From positions 434,001 through 498,000 of the forward strand of contig FJUW01000009.1 in assembly GCA_900074885.1 (NCBI GenBank): a DNA stretch of 64,000 nucleotides. Reading direction: 5' to 3'. Both the position numbers and the translations under genes were made by a program. The notes under the pieces were generated by a model, which was not told where the DNA came from, ran no database searches, and saw only the letters and a list, made by a program, of their open reading frames with translations. This document shows, in pieces, positions 24,650-36,742 of the stretch; position 1 is the first letter of the stretch; every line of letters starts with the position of its first letter. The DNA is from Rhynchosporium graminicola. Lineage: Eukaryota; Ascomycota; Leotiomycetes; Helotiales; Ploettnerulaceae.

Positions 24650-26750
24650 GCTAGAGTCTATTAGCGTTATTATTAAGAAGGCAGCGCTAGCTTCTTATTT
24701 ATTAGTTAGTTAATTACGCTTATATTTATAGTTACTAAACGTAACTCTCTTAGTTACTTAGTCTATACTAAGATTATAGTTATATAGCTATAATATTCCT
24801 AATACGATATTATATTATTTAGTAAGTATAATATTAAAGTAAAGCGTTTCTTTATATCTATTAATAACTATCTTTATTCCTTCTATTCTTCTACGGACTT
24901 ATCTATCTGATCTAGCGCTTTTTCTATCTAATAAGGTAAGATAGTATAGTTTCGGGTTAATAGTAATAGGAATATTCTATTTCTCGATAAAGGCTAAGTT
25001 TATAAAGCGTCTTATAGCTCCTAAATCAATAAGTGCTTTTATCTTAATATTATCTATTATAACTAGTAAGATTAACTAATCGAACTCTCTAGTAGTAATA
25101 AGCTCTAGATATAGTAGTTCTATTATAGAGTAATCACGTGCTTCTTTAATAATTCTCCTTATTATTTCGTCTAACTAGGTCCTAAGGCTAGGTTCGTAGG
25201 TAATTAAAGTATAGGGTATATAGTAATAGAGATTAACTTACTCTTAAATCAGATCTAGTACTATTCTTTAATAAGTAGCTAGTTCTAATAAGTACTATCT
25301 TCTCTGCTAATAATATTCCTCTTCTATCTTCTTAGTAATAGCCTAGGTATCTTTTATCCGAAGAAACTAATCTAATTATTTAAACTCTTTTAGTTTAGGT
25401 TCTCCTTCGAGGTTAGCTATATAATGATCTAATCGTTCCTCGATATCCCTAGTATTAATCTAGAATATAATAGTAATAGTATCGTAATAGGTAATAATAT
25501 AGTTTATACCCGGGTTAAGTATATTATAAGTTTAATAATACTCTATAAAATCAGACTTAGTTCTATTATAAACTTATATTCTTCTTTTATTATCGTGATT
25601 TCGAAGAGTCTAGTTTTCGTTATTATATAGAAGGTTATTATATAAATAGTTTCTTTTATCTATAATACTCTAGCTTTCTTAGTCTTTATCTAGAAGTTTA
25701 ACTAAGTTCTCTTCGAATCTTTCGCTAGACTTATAAGTTATAAAGTCCTACGAACTCTATTCTACGCTAGAAGCTTCTTAGTAATCTGGCTTTCTTTTAG
25801 CTAGTCCGAATTCTCTCTTAGGTTTATTCTAGGGTTTTCCTCTCTATTTCTTCTTCTGAGAATAATTATAAGCGAGATATCCTAGCTTACTATATATATA
25901 ATATAAGCTCTTCTCTTGACATTTATCTTTCTTAGATTAGCTCTTAGATCCTCTTTCTACTCTATCTATTTCTATCGGATTATAGTAATTATATTTATTA
26001 TTTAGATAAAGTTAGAAATTTCCTTAATATTTATTATATTATTATAGAAATTAAAGTTTCCGGAGGTAAGTAAGTATAAAGTATCTTCCTTTTTCCTTCG
26101 CTTATTCTTAAATTCGTTTATCGATAGTAGTAAACGATCTAATTAAGTCCTCTAGGGTGCTTAGTTTACTAGCCCTAGAGAGCTTATCTTTAATATAGTC
26201 CTTAAGGCCTCGATAGTATTAAGCTCTTAATCTACTATCCGTCTAGTCTAACTATATAGAATATTAATAGAACTCGGTAGTATATTTATAGATAGATCCT
26301 TATTATCGAATTCCGAGCAGGTGCTTCTTATCTTATTCCTTCTTATTAGGGTCTCTGAAGACTCCTTTAATAGTATTAGTAAAACCTGCGGGAGTTCGAA
26401 AGATAACTCGGCTTTTTTCAGTTATAGTAATAGAATAGGCCCTAGATAAGTATTAATTAACTAAGTAGTTACTTAGAGCCGGCTTAATCTAGTAAGCTAT
26501 AGTATCGCGGAGGAATAAGGCAATCTATAGGACTTTAAGAGAGTCTGCTTCGAACTTGTTTCTATTAAAGGCGAGGTATATCTAGTACTAGAGGATAAAC
26601 TATCCTAGTTTATTACGATTCCTATAATAAGTATTAAGTAGGTTTATACGAAGCGGTATACTCTTATCGACCTTATTAACCTTATCCGGCTTACTAGTCT
26701 AGGAGCTTTCTCTTATAATAGATCCTTCTTTAGTAGCTATTTCGTTCTTA
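24650..26750 (-). pseudogene. B1 gag and protease region with zinc-knuckle remnant
   Basis: On the - strand, about 25920-25868 encodes a knuckle remnant with a Y-x-K-L-G-(H/Y)-L-A-Y core, where Tyr stands in for Cys at RIP-altered codons. Upstream of it (26.7-26.1 kb) the sequence encodes the Gag body. The protease lies between the knuckle and RT but its active-site triplet is not clearly readable. Assignment depends mainly on position between the 5' LTR and pol and on the better preserved copy B2. Confidence 0.65.
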
Positions 26751-26780
26751 CTAATAATACTTTAAGTAAGGTACTTAAAG

Positions 26781-27276
26781 TATAACGTTCTTAGTTCTAA
26801 CTAGTATATAGTATATAAGCTCGTTAGTTAGTATTAGCTATAAAGTAAAGTAAATAAGAAGTTCGGTTCTTAATTAGAATTAAGACGTTATAAGCAGGTA
26901 TTAATTACTATATGAATTTGAGCACGAAGCTCTTATCTAATAGCAGAAGTACTAGTCTTATATAGAATCTTCGTTCCCTTATACTAGCGGTATAAGACTA
27001 TCTTATAGAGCGCGTAAGCTCTCGCGACCTATCTAGTAGTCTAGTATATCACGTAATCCTAGATCACCTATAGCTATAATACTATTATTACTTTAATATA
27101 GGTAGATATATAGTACTACTCGCTAGTTTATACTATAACCGTATTAGTACCTTTCCTCTAATAGTACTAACTCTTTTCTAGTACTAAAACCCGTCTAGTA
27201 CTTACCACTAGATAGTACTATCAGTATTCTGGTGCTAGGACGGTTTTAGTGCCAAGAACTATACTGGTTCGTGACA
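26781..27276 (-). repeat. B1 5' LTR (right, 496 bp)
   Basis: It is the same length as the left LTR, beginning TATAACGTTC and ending GGTTCGTGACA. Its last 80 bp retain several CpA/TpG sites, so RIP was weaker here. Confidence 0.94.
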
Positions 27277-27281
27277 TACTA

Positions 27282-27672
27282 GTACTAATTCAGCTACTTC
27301 CGGAGTAAGATAAGTAAGAGATCGAAACTATCTTAAGCTTAAGGATTTCTTATAATACCTTATAGTACTAAATCAAGTAGATAAGAGCTAATAATAATCT
27401 CGAATAGTACCCTTACTTAGACGCTATAATAGCTCCTCACTTACTTAAGCGTTTCTACTTGTGATACTTAGTAGTAAAAGGACTACTACGATCCTCCCGA
27501 AGTAGCTAGAGGCATATAATAATAGTATTAACGACTATAGCGAGTTAGAGGACGATATACTTATAATAGCTACTACTCGTATATAGTTCTTCAAGAGAGA
27601 GGAAGGGAATTAGCGTTTTTACCGGACTTTTCAAGCTTCGAGGACGAAGCCTTTCTCGGAAGGGAGGGGTAG
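27282..27672 (+). pseudogene. C chromodomain remnant and 3' end of internal region
   Basis: After B1, the C reading frame resumes. Positions about 27327-27470 encode a chromodomain-like segment: EIETILSLRISYNTL, then a short acidic loop, then an APHLLKRFY end. In chromoviruses this domain follows integrase and can direct insertion to marked chromatin. The hairpin AAGCTTCG-AGGA-CGAAGC (27633-27650) and a G-rich polypurine tract then lead into the 3' LTR at 27673. Confidence 0.8.
27633..27672 (+). other. C hairpin and polypurine tract
   Basis: AAGCTTCG and CGAAGC form a stem around an AGGA loop. The G-rich tract CGGAAGGGAGGGGTAG follows and ends at the LTR. Confidence 0.78.
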
Positions 27673-27903
27673 TATTACAGTCTATACTATAACGGCCTCA
27701 GGCTCCTAGGTATTATAGCAGGCAGGGCTAGCGGGATGCGGTTAGTGCGTACTAGAGGATAATTAGTTAGTATAGCCCTATAGTTATACTTAGGGGGAGA
27801 GTCGAGAGTAGAAACCTCCTCTCTATCTTTTCTTCCCTTTACTCAGCGTACCCTTACAGGCGAATACAATTCGTTATCGACTCCCTATGCCTCTGCTGTA
27901 ACA
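27673..27903 (+). repeat. C 3' LTR (231 bp)
   Basis: It is the partner of 14302-14532, beginning TATTACAG and ending CTGCTGTAACA. It is followed by target duplication GATAG and then the D transposase. It is less RIP-altered than the 5' LTR. Confidence 0.93.
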
Positions 27904-28336
27904 GATAGTTAAATCAGTAATCGCTTATCTACTTGCAGTATGATCTCCTTACTAATAGAATGATCTTCTGCTAATGACTATATCAATAGGCCTAGTACCC
28001 TCTAAAGCTACCTCTATCCGATACCTAGTACTATAAGTAGCTCTGTAATCATCCCGACCTCTATTCGATTAAGATAAAGCCTATAGAGGCTATACGCGTA
28101 GAGCCGCATATAGAAGAAGAGGTTATAGAGTAGTTTAGAGCACTTGAGAAGGAGTTATTAAGGCTGAATATCATATAAGGAAAGAGAGTACTGAATATAG
28201 ACGAATCTGATATACGAGGGGCCCTCCTGTACGCAGAGAGTGTAGTTATTCCAAAGAGTGTAAATACGCTATATATACCTATATAAGGAAGCCGTAAAAT
28301 AGTTACTATTATAGAAACTATACGTAGCGATAGAAA
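27904..28336 (+). pseudogene. D transposase, first part of DDE domain
   Basis: This continues the frame broken at 14301. The region contains a KPIEAIRVEPHIEEEV stretch and the first catalytic Asp in a VLNIDESDIRGALL block (about 28170-28220). The strand VTIIETIRSD near 28.3 kb is characteristic of the DDE_1 fold of Fot1/pogo transposases. Gln/Trp codons are replaced by stops at several places. It is interrupted at 28337 by a solo LTR with target duplication AGAAA. Confidence 0.82.
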
Positions 28337-28604
28337 TGTAACGACACAAGACTCAAGGCGGTATACAAGCAAGAATAAACGAGTAGGGAGGCTAAGAGCG
28401 ATCTTATATGGTCTACTACGAAGGAAACAAAAAGATAAGGAAGGAAGAAGAAGAGAGATAGAGTGCAAAGCACCTTATATACATATGCCGGTACTAGTCC
28501 GATACTATACCGGGTCGGATACTAGTTCTGCCGGGATACCTGTGAACTCGGGCCCTGTTATCTATCCTTCTTCTCATGTGATATTCAGGTGAGCTGTCGT
28601 CACA
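28337..28604 (-). repeat. Solo LTR of family A, nearly free of RIP
   Basis: It is a 268-bp unit in inverse orientation. On the + strand it begins TGTAACGACACAAG and ends GCTGTCGTCACA. Target duplication AGAAA occurs on both sides (28332-28336, 28605-28609). No internal sequence of A adjoins it. Compared with the two other A LTRs it keeps many CpA/TpG dinucleotides and so seems little mutated. It most likely arose by LTR-LTR recombination. Confidence 0.93.
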
Positions 28605-28818
28605 AGAAAGAGAACGCTTCTAGCCTTTATGATTTTCCCTAGAGAGTATATTATGGAAAATTAGATATCAGATACCCTCTCTAGCGATAAGACAATTACC
28701 TACTCTTCTAGTAGGTATATTAATAACTCGATTATTATAGAATACGCCTACTATTTAATAAAACACTCGCATACCGGACTAGATAAGCTATGGAAACTAC
28801 TCCTTCTAGACGGCTACG
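28605..28818 (+). pseudogene. D transposase, central DDE part
   Basis: The frame resumes after the solo LTR: LLAFMIFPREYIMEN, then ISDTLSSD, then a YINNSIIIEYAYYL helix, then the second catalytic Asp in LLLLDGY at the very end (28800-28818). This LLLDG-H/Y-G-S-H motif is the hallmark of Fot1/pogo DDE transposases. Element A2 begins immediately at 28819, so the His that normally follows is lost. Confidence 0.85.
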
Positions 28819-29086
28819 TGTAACGACACAAGACTCGAGGCGGTATATAAGTAAGAATAAACAAGTAGGGAGGCTAAGAGCGATCTTATATAGTCTACTA
28901 CGAAAGAAATAAAAAGATAAGCAAGGAAGAAGAAGAGAGATAGAGTGCAAGGTACCTTATATATATATACCGGTACTAGTCCGATACTATACCGAGTCGG
29001 ATATTAGTTCTGCCGGGATACTTATGAACTTAGGCCCTATTATCTATCCTTCTTCTTATATAATATTCAAGTAAGCTATCGTTATA
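28819..29086 (-). repeat. A2 3' LTR (268 bp)
   Basis: It begins TGTAACGACACAAG and ends ATCGTTATA on the + strand, strongly RIP-altered. The D flank before it is CTACG; no matching right copy is found because the other end of A2 is lost. Confidence 0.92.
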
Positions 29087-29089
29087 TTA

Positions 29090-29124
29090 CCCCCCCCCCC
29101 TAAGAAGAGCTTAACCCTAAGCTC
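29090..29124 (-). other. A2 polypurine tract (11-C run) and hairpin
   Basis: Eleven C in a row (29090-29100) are the complement of an extended G tract; A1 has six G here. The hairpin GAGCTTA-ACCC-TAAGCTC follows at 29107-29124. Confidence 0.75.
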
Positions 29125-30001
29125 GGAAGGTTATAGTTTATACTAGAAATTAGTCTTTATTATAACTGTTTTCGTCGATATTCGCGTAATAGGCGCTAAC
29201 TACTCTTTAGTAGTAGTAAATTCTTTATCAGGTTCTAACTAGTTATATCGCTATAATAGTACTATATTAGTTATAGCTTCTAAATCGGGCGGTAAGCTAT
29301 ATTTACTTTATCTATTTATAGCGGGAGTCGAGTTTAAGTAGAGCGTAAGGTATATAAAGGAAGGGGTTTATTAATATTAGAGCCTTTTCTTTTTAATTAC
29401 GATAACTACTCTAACTTATAAGTTTACTCTCTTTAGATTATAATATAGTTCATAGAGTAAGTATCGTTACTAACTACTATAGTAGTCTGCTATAATCTTA
29501 TATATTAATTAACCTAATTAAGTCTTCTTTTATTATAAGTAAGTTTCTTATCTTAGTATTAGAGATAGTCTTTAAGTATAGTATAGGAGTTTTATAGATC
29601 TATAACGCTAACTCCTATAGTACTTTTACTAGTTCCCGCTGATACTCTTTCGGCGGCGTATCGTATATATTACCTATAATATATTCGCGCTTTCCTTAAG
29701 ATAAAGTATAATAATACTCCTGTTCTAGAACTTCTATATTTATTTAATAAGCTTAACTCTAAGCTTTATAAGTATTATTCGGCGTTAAAGAGTAGTTATA
29801 AATATATAGGTTACTTGAACTTAAACGTAGTTATATATACTAACGCGTTATAGTTATCTGATTACGTTAATATAGAGTATACTATTTTATCCGGTTTACT
29901 TCCTAGTAGTAAAGCTAAGGACGCGGAGCTGAATCGGAGTAGTATTATAGCTACTTATAAGGCGATTAATCAGATCTATTATCTCGCGAAATCTGCTACT
30001 C

Positions 30002-30497
30002 TATAACGTTCCTGGTTCTGACTGGTACGCGGTATACAGGCTCGTCGGTTAGTATTAGCTATAAAGTAAAGTAAACAAGAAGTTCGGTTCTCAATTAGAA
30101 TTAAGACGTTATAAGCAGGTATTAATTGCTATATGAATTTAAGCATAAAGCTCCTATCTAATAGCAGAAGTGCTAGTCTTATATAGAACCTTCGTTCCCT
30201 TATACTAGCTATATAAGACCGTCTTATAGAGCGCGTAAGCTCTCGCGACCTATCTAGCAGTCTAGTATATCACGTGATCCTGGATCACCTATAGCTATAA
30301 TACTATTATTACTTTAATACAGGTAGACGTATAGTACTACTCGCTAGTTTATACTATAACCGTATTAGTGCCTTTCCTCTAATAGTACTAACTCTTTTCT
30401 AGTACAAAAACTCGTCTAGTACATACCACTAGGTAGTACTATTAGTATTCTAGTGCTAGGACAGTTTTAGTGCTAAGAACTATACTAGTTCGTAATA
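30002..30497 (-). repeat. B2 3' LTR (left, 496 bp)
   Basis: It begins TATAACGTTCCTGG and ends GTTCGTAATA. It pairs with 36247-36742. Confidence 0.94.
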
Positions 30498-30499
30498 CT

Positions 30500-30531
30500 A
30501 TCCCCCTTCTATCTTAGCGTGTCCCTACGCT
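30500..30531 (-). other. B2 polypurine tract and hairpin
   Basis: A C-rich run (30502-30506) beside the LTR is followed by AGCGTGTCCCTACGCT (30516-30531), a 5-bp stem AGCGT/ACGCT around a loop. It is equivalent to 21025-21056 in copy 1. Confidence 0.72.
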
Positions 30532-31879
30532 TAAGTACGCCTAAAGAAATATCGATAACTACCTACGGCCGTCTCCTTCTTTTATTATGCCCCCCGAACG
30601 CTCAACTAAACGAGTCGATCATATTACACTCGGAAGATAAATAGAATTAAGTAGTAAAATTATAGTACTATATACTAGATATAAAAAGGCGGAATATAAA
30701 GAGTATATATCGCCTCGCGATCTTAAACTAACTAGATATAATTATTACGCTCGACTAAATAAATCCTGCGATATTCGTATAAAGAACCGGATACTTATAG
30801 CTTCCGAATAGGAAAGTCTAGATTCCTAAATCGAGAAATTAGAGGATAAGGAAGACTCGGCTATAGCTAAGTTCTATATGCGAATTATAAGGTTAAAGAA
30901 ATAGAAACGTTTCTTATACGAATAGTAGTAAAAGATAATTACTACTAGTCTGAACTCGATAGCTAAGCTCGATACTCTTAAAGCTCTAGAAAAGGAAGAA
31001 AAGGAGAAACAGGAAAGGGAGAGGACGCTTAAAGATACTAAGCTAGCTAGCGCGGAACCCTCTAGTTCCGACGTCCCTGTCGACCTCTCGTTCGACCCGA
31101 CGGTCGACCTTCCTTTCGACCCTGCTAACCCGCTCTAAGTAGATCTAGGTTTTATCGATAGAAATTAGCTAGTAATACTAAGCAGTGAAAGCTTAACTTA
31201 GGTTCTTATATATTTTCCGAATATAGGTAGTTCTTCTATTTCACTAGGTATCTGATAATACCTCGTTTATACTAATAGTCTAGTAGTTCTTCTATATCGT
31301 ATTCTACGAGTAGGTTAACTAGTTCAGCGTATATCTTCAGGGCTAGTAGTGCTCCTAGTAGTGCTTTTTCTAATAAGGATATATAGAATATTAGGAATAT
31401 TTTCTTTATTATAGCTAGTAGCTAGAGTTTATAATTCAAAAGTCCTTTAATACGTTTAATTTTGAAAAGTCTAAGTTTCTTATAGTCCAGCTTATCGCTT
31501 AGTCTTTATATATTAATATTTTTTCGTAGAAGATAAACCTTATCCCCCTCTTATAGTATTAGCTCCTAACTACGATTCTTATTATAGTAGTACGTATTCT
31601 TCTCTACTATAAACTAGAGTTCCTCTATAAGTTCCTTATAGAGGTCCTAGATATTTCGGACCTAGATATAAGCTATATTATTATCCTTAACTATTAAGTT
31701 AGGTTCTCTATAAGCAATAGGTTTATAACTATAATTCGCGAAGAATAGTATAACCTTTATTATTTCCGTAGTCGAGCTATTATATATAAACTCTATAAGC
31801 GGTAATAGTTCTACCTAATTATTTTATTAATAGTTAATATAATAGCGTAAATATACTTTAACTACTTAGTTTATTCTTT

Positions 31880-34080
31880 TATTTCCTCTATTTATCTAAG
31901 GATAGAAAGCTATTAATAGTTTCCGTTTAGTCCCTAGGAACCCTATTAAAGTATTCTAGAACTTTAATATAAATAGCTTATCTTAATCCGATACGATTTC
32001 TTCGGGTACTCTGTACTTAGAGACTACCTCCTTAAGGTATACCTATACTAGGTATTCGGCCGTAAGAGTAGATAAGACTAGTACTAAGATTATATACTTA
32101 GTAAGTCTTTCTATAATAATAAGTATTATATTATAGCTAACTCCCGTGACCGGGTCCTTCGATAGCGGCAATAGCCCTATAAAGTCCTATGATATCGATT
32201 TCCAAGATATTAGTAGTATTAGTATTATAATTATCTACTTATAAGGTGCATATTAGGAAGACTTATTCCTAATATAAGTATTATAGTTAGCTAGTACTTC
32301 TTTAATTACTTAGTAGAGTCCTTCCGACTAGTAGTTTCTTGAAATCCTTAGATACGTTCTTCGTATCCCTTAGTATCTATACGCAGGAAGCTCGTGTTAT
32401 TCTTTAATATATACTTCTACTAAGCTTAGTAGAAGCTAAACTTTCCTGTTAACTCGCATAATACTATTCTTAATTATATTCCTTATAATAAGTTCCTTAG
32501 TCTCGTCTAAGGATATTCTATCCTTTTTCTAAGCCTCCTTTAAGGTATTATACTAAAGTCCCTTAATTTCTTACTTAATCGCAGCAGCTTCTCGGACGTT
32601 AATAACTATATCTCTATTATCTAGCTATCTAAGTAAGGCAGTCTTATTATAGACCTTATCGTCCTTATAACTTAGTAATCTGCTTAAGGTATCTGCTCGT
32701 GTATTATCTTTTCCCTATATATACTTAATAACTAGATCAAAAGAGGCGAGTTCCTCTAACTATCAGGCTAATCGACGATTATCTAAGACCTTAGTAGTTA
32801 TAAAGGTTCGAAGATTCATATAGTTAGTATAGATAATAACTAGGAACTTAGCTCCTTATAAGTATATTTTCTAGTGTTTAAGTGCTTTAACGATCGCTAT
32901 AAATTCTTTCTTATAGATATTATAATTCTATTCAGCCGGAGATATTTTCTCTAAAAAGTAAGCGACTAGGTATAGTTATCCTTTATTATCTCGCTGCAGG
33001 TATACTACGCTAGTATAAGTATTAGAGATATCTATTTCTATTATACTTTCCTTTTCTTCGTCGAAACTATATAAGATTAGTTCTTTTATAAATTCTTTCT
33101 TAATTCTCTGAAAAGCTTCCTTGCACTAGCTAGTCTAAGTAAAAGGAATGCCCTTCCTTATTAAACTCGTAAGTAGTTCGGCTATCTTAGAATAGTTTCT
33201 AATAAACTATTAGTAGAAGTTAGCGAAACCTAACTATAACTATATATCCTTAATATTCTTTAGTGATTCCTATTCCTTTATAGCTCTAATTTTCTCCGGG
33301 TTAATACTTATCTCTCCCGAGCGAATAATATATCTTAGGAAAGTAACTTATTTAACTAAGAATTCATATTTCGATATCTTTAGTCTAGAATCTACTTTAC
33401 GTAATACTTCTATAACTTAGGTAATATAGCCCTAGTATACCTCGATAGTCTCTGAGTATACTAGGATATTATCTAAGTAGTATATAGCGAATTTCCTAAT
33501 AAAGTCCTTAAGAATATCGTTATTCTATCTTTAATATATAGCTAAAGTATTAGTTAAGCCGAATAGTATTACCGTATATTCCTATAGCCCTAAGGGTAAT
33601 ATAAAAGTAGTCTTCCACTCGTGTTCCTCCTTAATTCGGATTAAATTAAATATATTATATTAGTCTAATTTAGTATATATCTTTACTTTAGCTAGCTTAT
33701 CCCGCAGGTACTAAGTATTTAGTAAAGGGTATATATCCCTTATTATCTTACTATTAATTATCCGATAGTCTCCGTAAAGTCTCCCTTTAGGATCTCCTAC
33801 TTTCTTAACTACTAGTATATTAATAGCGTAAAGTGACTTAGATTTCCGAATCTATCCTTTCTTTATACCTAACTCCTAATACTCCTTAAGCGTCCTTATA
33901 GTATTATAGTTATAGTAGTAAAGTTTCTCTATAATAGGTATAAATCTATTCTTAAAGTTTATCTTATAATCTTAGGGTTTATACTCAGGTAGAGCTCTTA
34001 TATCCTGCGGATCCTCGAACAATTTCGAGAACTTCCTATATAGTTCGAGTAGTTGTTCCCGAATATTATCTATCTAACTA
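31880..34080 (-). pseudogene. B2 pol remnant: RT, RNase H, integrase
   Basis: It is colinear with B1 pol. The RT active-site block (YYLDNILVYS-like) is at about 33440-33490, RNase H at about 33.08-32.75 kb, and the integrase core at about 32.24-31.88 kb with a SDRDKLF-like block. TAG/TAA interruptions occur at Gln/Trp positions, many shared with B1 and some not, so the two copies were mutated separately at least in part. It is not functional as read. Confidence 0.86.
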
Positions 34081-34129
34081 AGATAATTCCTAGGTTCTAT
34101 CTAACTAAGAACCCGACTTAACTAGCTAG

Positions 34130-36240
34130 AGTCTATCGGCGTTATTATTAAGGAGGCGGCGCTAGCTTCTCTTTTACTAGCTAGTTAACTGCGTTTATAT
34201 TTATAGTTACTAAACGTAACTTTCTTAGTTACTTAGTCTACGCTAGGATTATAGTTATATAGCTATAACGTTCCTAATACGATATCGTATTATCTAGTAA
34301 GTATAATATTAAAGTAAAGCGTTTCTTCGTATCTATTAATAACTATCTTTATTCCTCTTATCTTTCTACGGACTTATCTATCTGATCCGGCGCCTTTTCT
34401 ATTTAATAAGGTAAAGCGGTATAGTTTTAAGTTAATAGTAATAAGAATATTCTATTTCTTAATAAAAGTTAAGTTTATAAAATATCTTATAGCTCCTGAA
34501 TTAATAAGTGCTTTTATCTTAATACTATCTACTATAACTAGTAAGATTAACTAATCGAACTCTCTAGTAGTAGTAAGCTCTAGGTATAGTAGTTCTATTA
34601 TAGAGTAATTATATGCTTCTTTAATAATTCTCCTTATCGTTTCGTCTAACTAAGTCCTAAGGCCGGGTTCATAGGTAATTAGGATATAGGGTATATAGTA
34701 ATAGAGATTAACCTGCCTATAAATCGGATCTAGTACTATTCTTTAATAAGTAGCTAGTTCTAATAGGTACTATCTTCTCTGCTAATAAAGTTCCCCTCCT
34801 GTTTCCTTAGTAATAGCCTAAGTATCTTTTATCTAAAGGAACTAATCTAGTTATTTAAACTCTTTCGGTTCAGATTCTCCTTCGAGGTTAGCTACATAAC
34901 GATCTAGTCGTTCCTCGACATCCCCTGTGTTAACTTAGAACATAATAGTAGTAGTATTATAGTAGGCCACGATATAGTCTATACCCGGGTTAGGTATATT
35001 ATAAGTTTAGTAATATTCTATAAAATCGGACTTAGTTCTGTTATAAACCTATATTCTTCTTCTGTTATTATGATTTCGAAGAGTCTAGTTTTCGTTATTA
35101 TACGGGAGATTATCGTGCAGATAGTTTCTTTTATCTACGATACTCTAGCTTTCTTAGTCTTTATCTAGAAGTTTAACTAAGTTCTCTTCGAATTCTTCGC
35201 TAGATTTATAGGCTATAAAGTCCTGCGAACTCTATTCTGCGCTAGAAGCTTCTTAGTAATCTAGCTTCCTTTTAGCTAGTCCGAACTCTCTCTTAGGTTT
35301 ATTCTAGGGTTTTCCTTCCTATTTCTTCTTCTAAGAATAATCATAAGCGAGGTGTCCTAGCTTGCTATACGTATAGTATAAGCCCTTCTCTCGGCGTTTA
35401 TCTTTCTCAGCTTAGCCCTTAGATCCTCTTTCTACTCTATCTATTTCTATTAGATTATAGTAGTTATATTTATTATTCGAGTAAGGTTAGAAGTTTCCCT
35501 GATACTTATTATATTATTATAGAAATTAGGGTTTCCGGAGGTAAGTAGGAGTAAAGTATCCTCCTTTTTCTTTCGCTTGTTCCTAGATTCGTTTATTAAT
35601 AGTAATAGATAATTTAATTAGGTCTTCTAAGTTATCTAGTTTATTAGTCTTAGAAAGCTTATCCTTAATATAGTCCTTAAGGCCCCGGTAGTATTAAGCT
35701 CTTAATCTACTATCTATCTAGTCCAACCGCATAGAGTAGCAGTAGAACTCGGTAGTATATTCGTAAATAGATCCTCGCTATCGAATTCCGAGCAGGTGCT
35801 TCTCGGCTTATTCTTTCTTATTAGGGTCTCTAAAGACTCCTTTAATAGCTATAGTAAAGCCTGCGATAGTTCGAAAGATAACTCGACTCTTTTCGGTTAT
35901 AGCGGTAGAACAGGCCCTAGTTAGGTATTAATTAACTAAGTAATCACTTAAGGCCGGTTCGATCTAGTGGGCTGCGGTATTACGGAGGAACGAAGTAATC
36001 TATAGTACTTTAAGGGAATCTGCTTCGAACTTATCTCTGTTGAAGGCGAGGTATATTTAGTACTAAAGGATAAATTAACCTAAGTTATTACAGTTTCTAT
36101 AATAAGTATTAGGTAAGTTAACTCAAGGTAGAGTAACTTTATTAATCTTTTCTATCTTACTGACTTAGGATCCTTCTCCCGTAACTAATCCTTCTTTAGG
36201 GGCTATTTCGTTCTTACTAACGATACTTCAAGTAAAGTGC
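34130..36240 (-). pseudogene. B2 gag and protease region
   Basis: This copy preserves the zinc knuckle better than B1: at about 35390-35345 on the - strand the pattern GLYY-x-Y-S-K-LGHLAY retains Gly-His-Leu, with Tyr in place of the RIP-altered Cys codons. Gag proper lies at about 36.2-35.45 kb. The protease lies between the knuckle and RT but I cannot fix its active site with confidence. Confidence 0.68.
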
Positions 36241-36246
36241 TTAAAG

Positions 36247-36742
36247 TATAACGTTCCTAGTTCTGACTAGTACGCGGTATATAGGCTCGTCGGTTAGTAT
36301 TAGCTATAAAGTAAAGTAAACAAGAAGTTCGGTTCTTAATTGGAATTAAGATATTATAAGCAGGTATTAATTACTATATGAATTTGAGCACGAAGCTCTT
36401 ATCTAATAGCAGAAGTGCTAGTCTTATATAGAACCTTCGTTCCCTTATGCTAGCCGTGTAAGACCGTCTTATAGAGCGCGCAAGCTCTCGCGACCTATCT
36501 AGCAGTCTAGCATATCACGTGATCCTAGATCACCTATAGCTATAATACTATTATTACTTCAATACAGGTAGACGTATAGTACTACTCGCTAGTTTATACT
36601 ATAACCGTATTAGTACCTTTCCTCTAATAGTACTAACTCTTTTCTAGTACAAAAACTCGTCTGGTACACACCACTAGGTAGTACCATCAGTATTCTAGTG
36701 CTAGGACGGTTTTAGTACCAAGAACCATGCTGGTTCGTGACA
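36247..36742 (-). repeat. B2 5' LTR (right, 496 bp)
   Basis: It begins TATAACGTTCCTAG and ends CTGGTTCGTGACA. The last 100 bp keep CpA/TpG sites, as in the right LTR of B1. Confidence 0.94.

Larger units (their letters stand above)
20527..27276 (-). mobile_element. Ty3/Gypsy element B, copy 1
   Basis: It is 6750 bp with two 496-bp LTRs (20527-21022, 26781-27276) and target duplication TACTA on both sides (20522-20526 and 27277-27281). The polypurine tract, seen as a C-rich run at 21025-21033, abuts the left LTR, so the element reads on the - strand. On that strand, Gag with a zinc knuckle comes first, then RT, RNase H and integrase. It is inserted in the pol of element C, between integrase and chromodomain. 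Copy 2 (30002-36742) is a full-length relative in the same orientation. Confidence 0.94.
14302..27903 (+). mobile_element. Ty3/Gypsy chromovirus C, split by element B copy 1
   Basis: Two 231-bp LTRs (14302-14532 and 27673-27903) are flanked by GATAG on both sides (14297-14301 and 27904-27908). A G-rich polypurine tract abuts the right LTR, so the element is in + orientation. Removing guest B1 and its target duplication leaves about 6.85 kb. The internal region codes for Gag, protease, RT, RNase H, integrase and, after B1, a chromodomain. RIP has destroyed all frames, but motifs remain clear. Confidence 0.93.
30002..36742 (-). mobile_element. Ty3/Gypsy element B, copy 2
   Basis: It is 6741 bp with two 496-bp LTRs (30002-30497, 36247-36742) and target duplication TACTC on both sides (29997-30001, 36743-36747). 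Removing the element and one duplication restores the A sequence seen uninterrupted in A1. It reads on the - strand like copy 1. Several regions (34.9-35.9 kb) keep more CpA/TpG than copy 1, so it is somewhat less RIP-altered. Confidence 0.95.

Noticed and set aside
28061..28468. Open frame of 135 codons on the - strand across the D transposase and the solo LTR
   Set aside because: It runs antisense to transposase sequence and into the LTR, with no domain. It is open only because the LTR escaped RIP.
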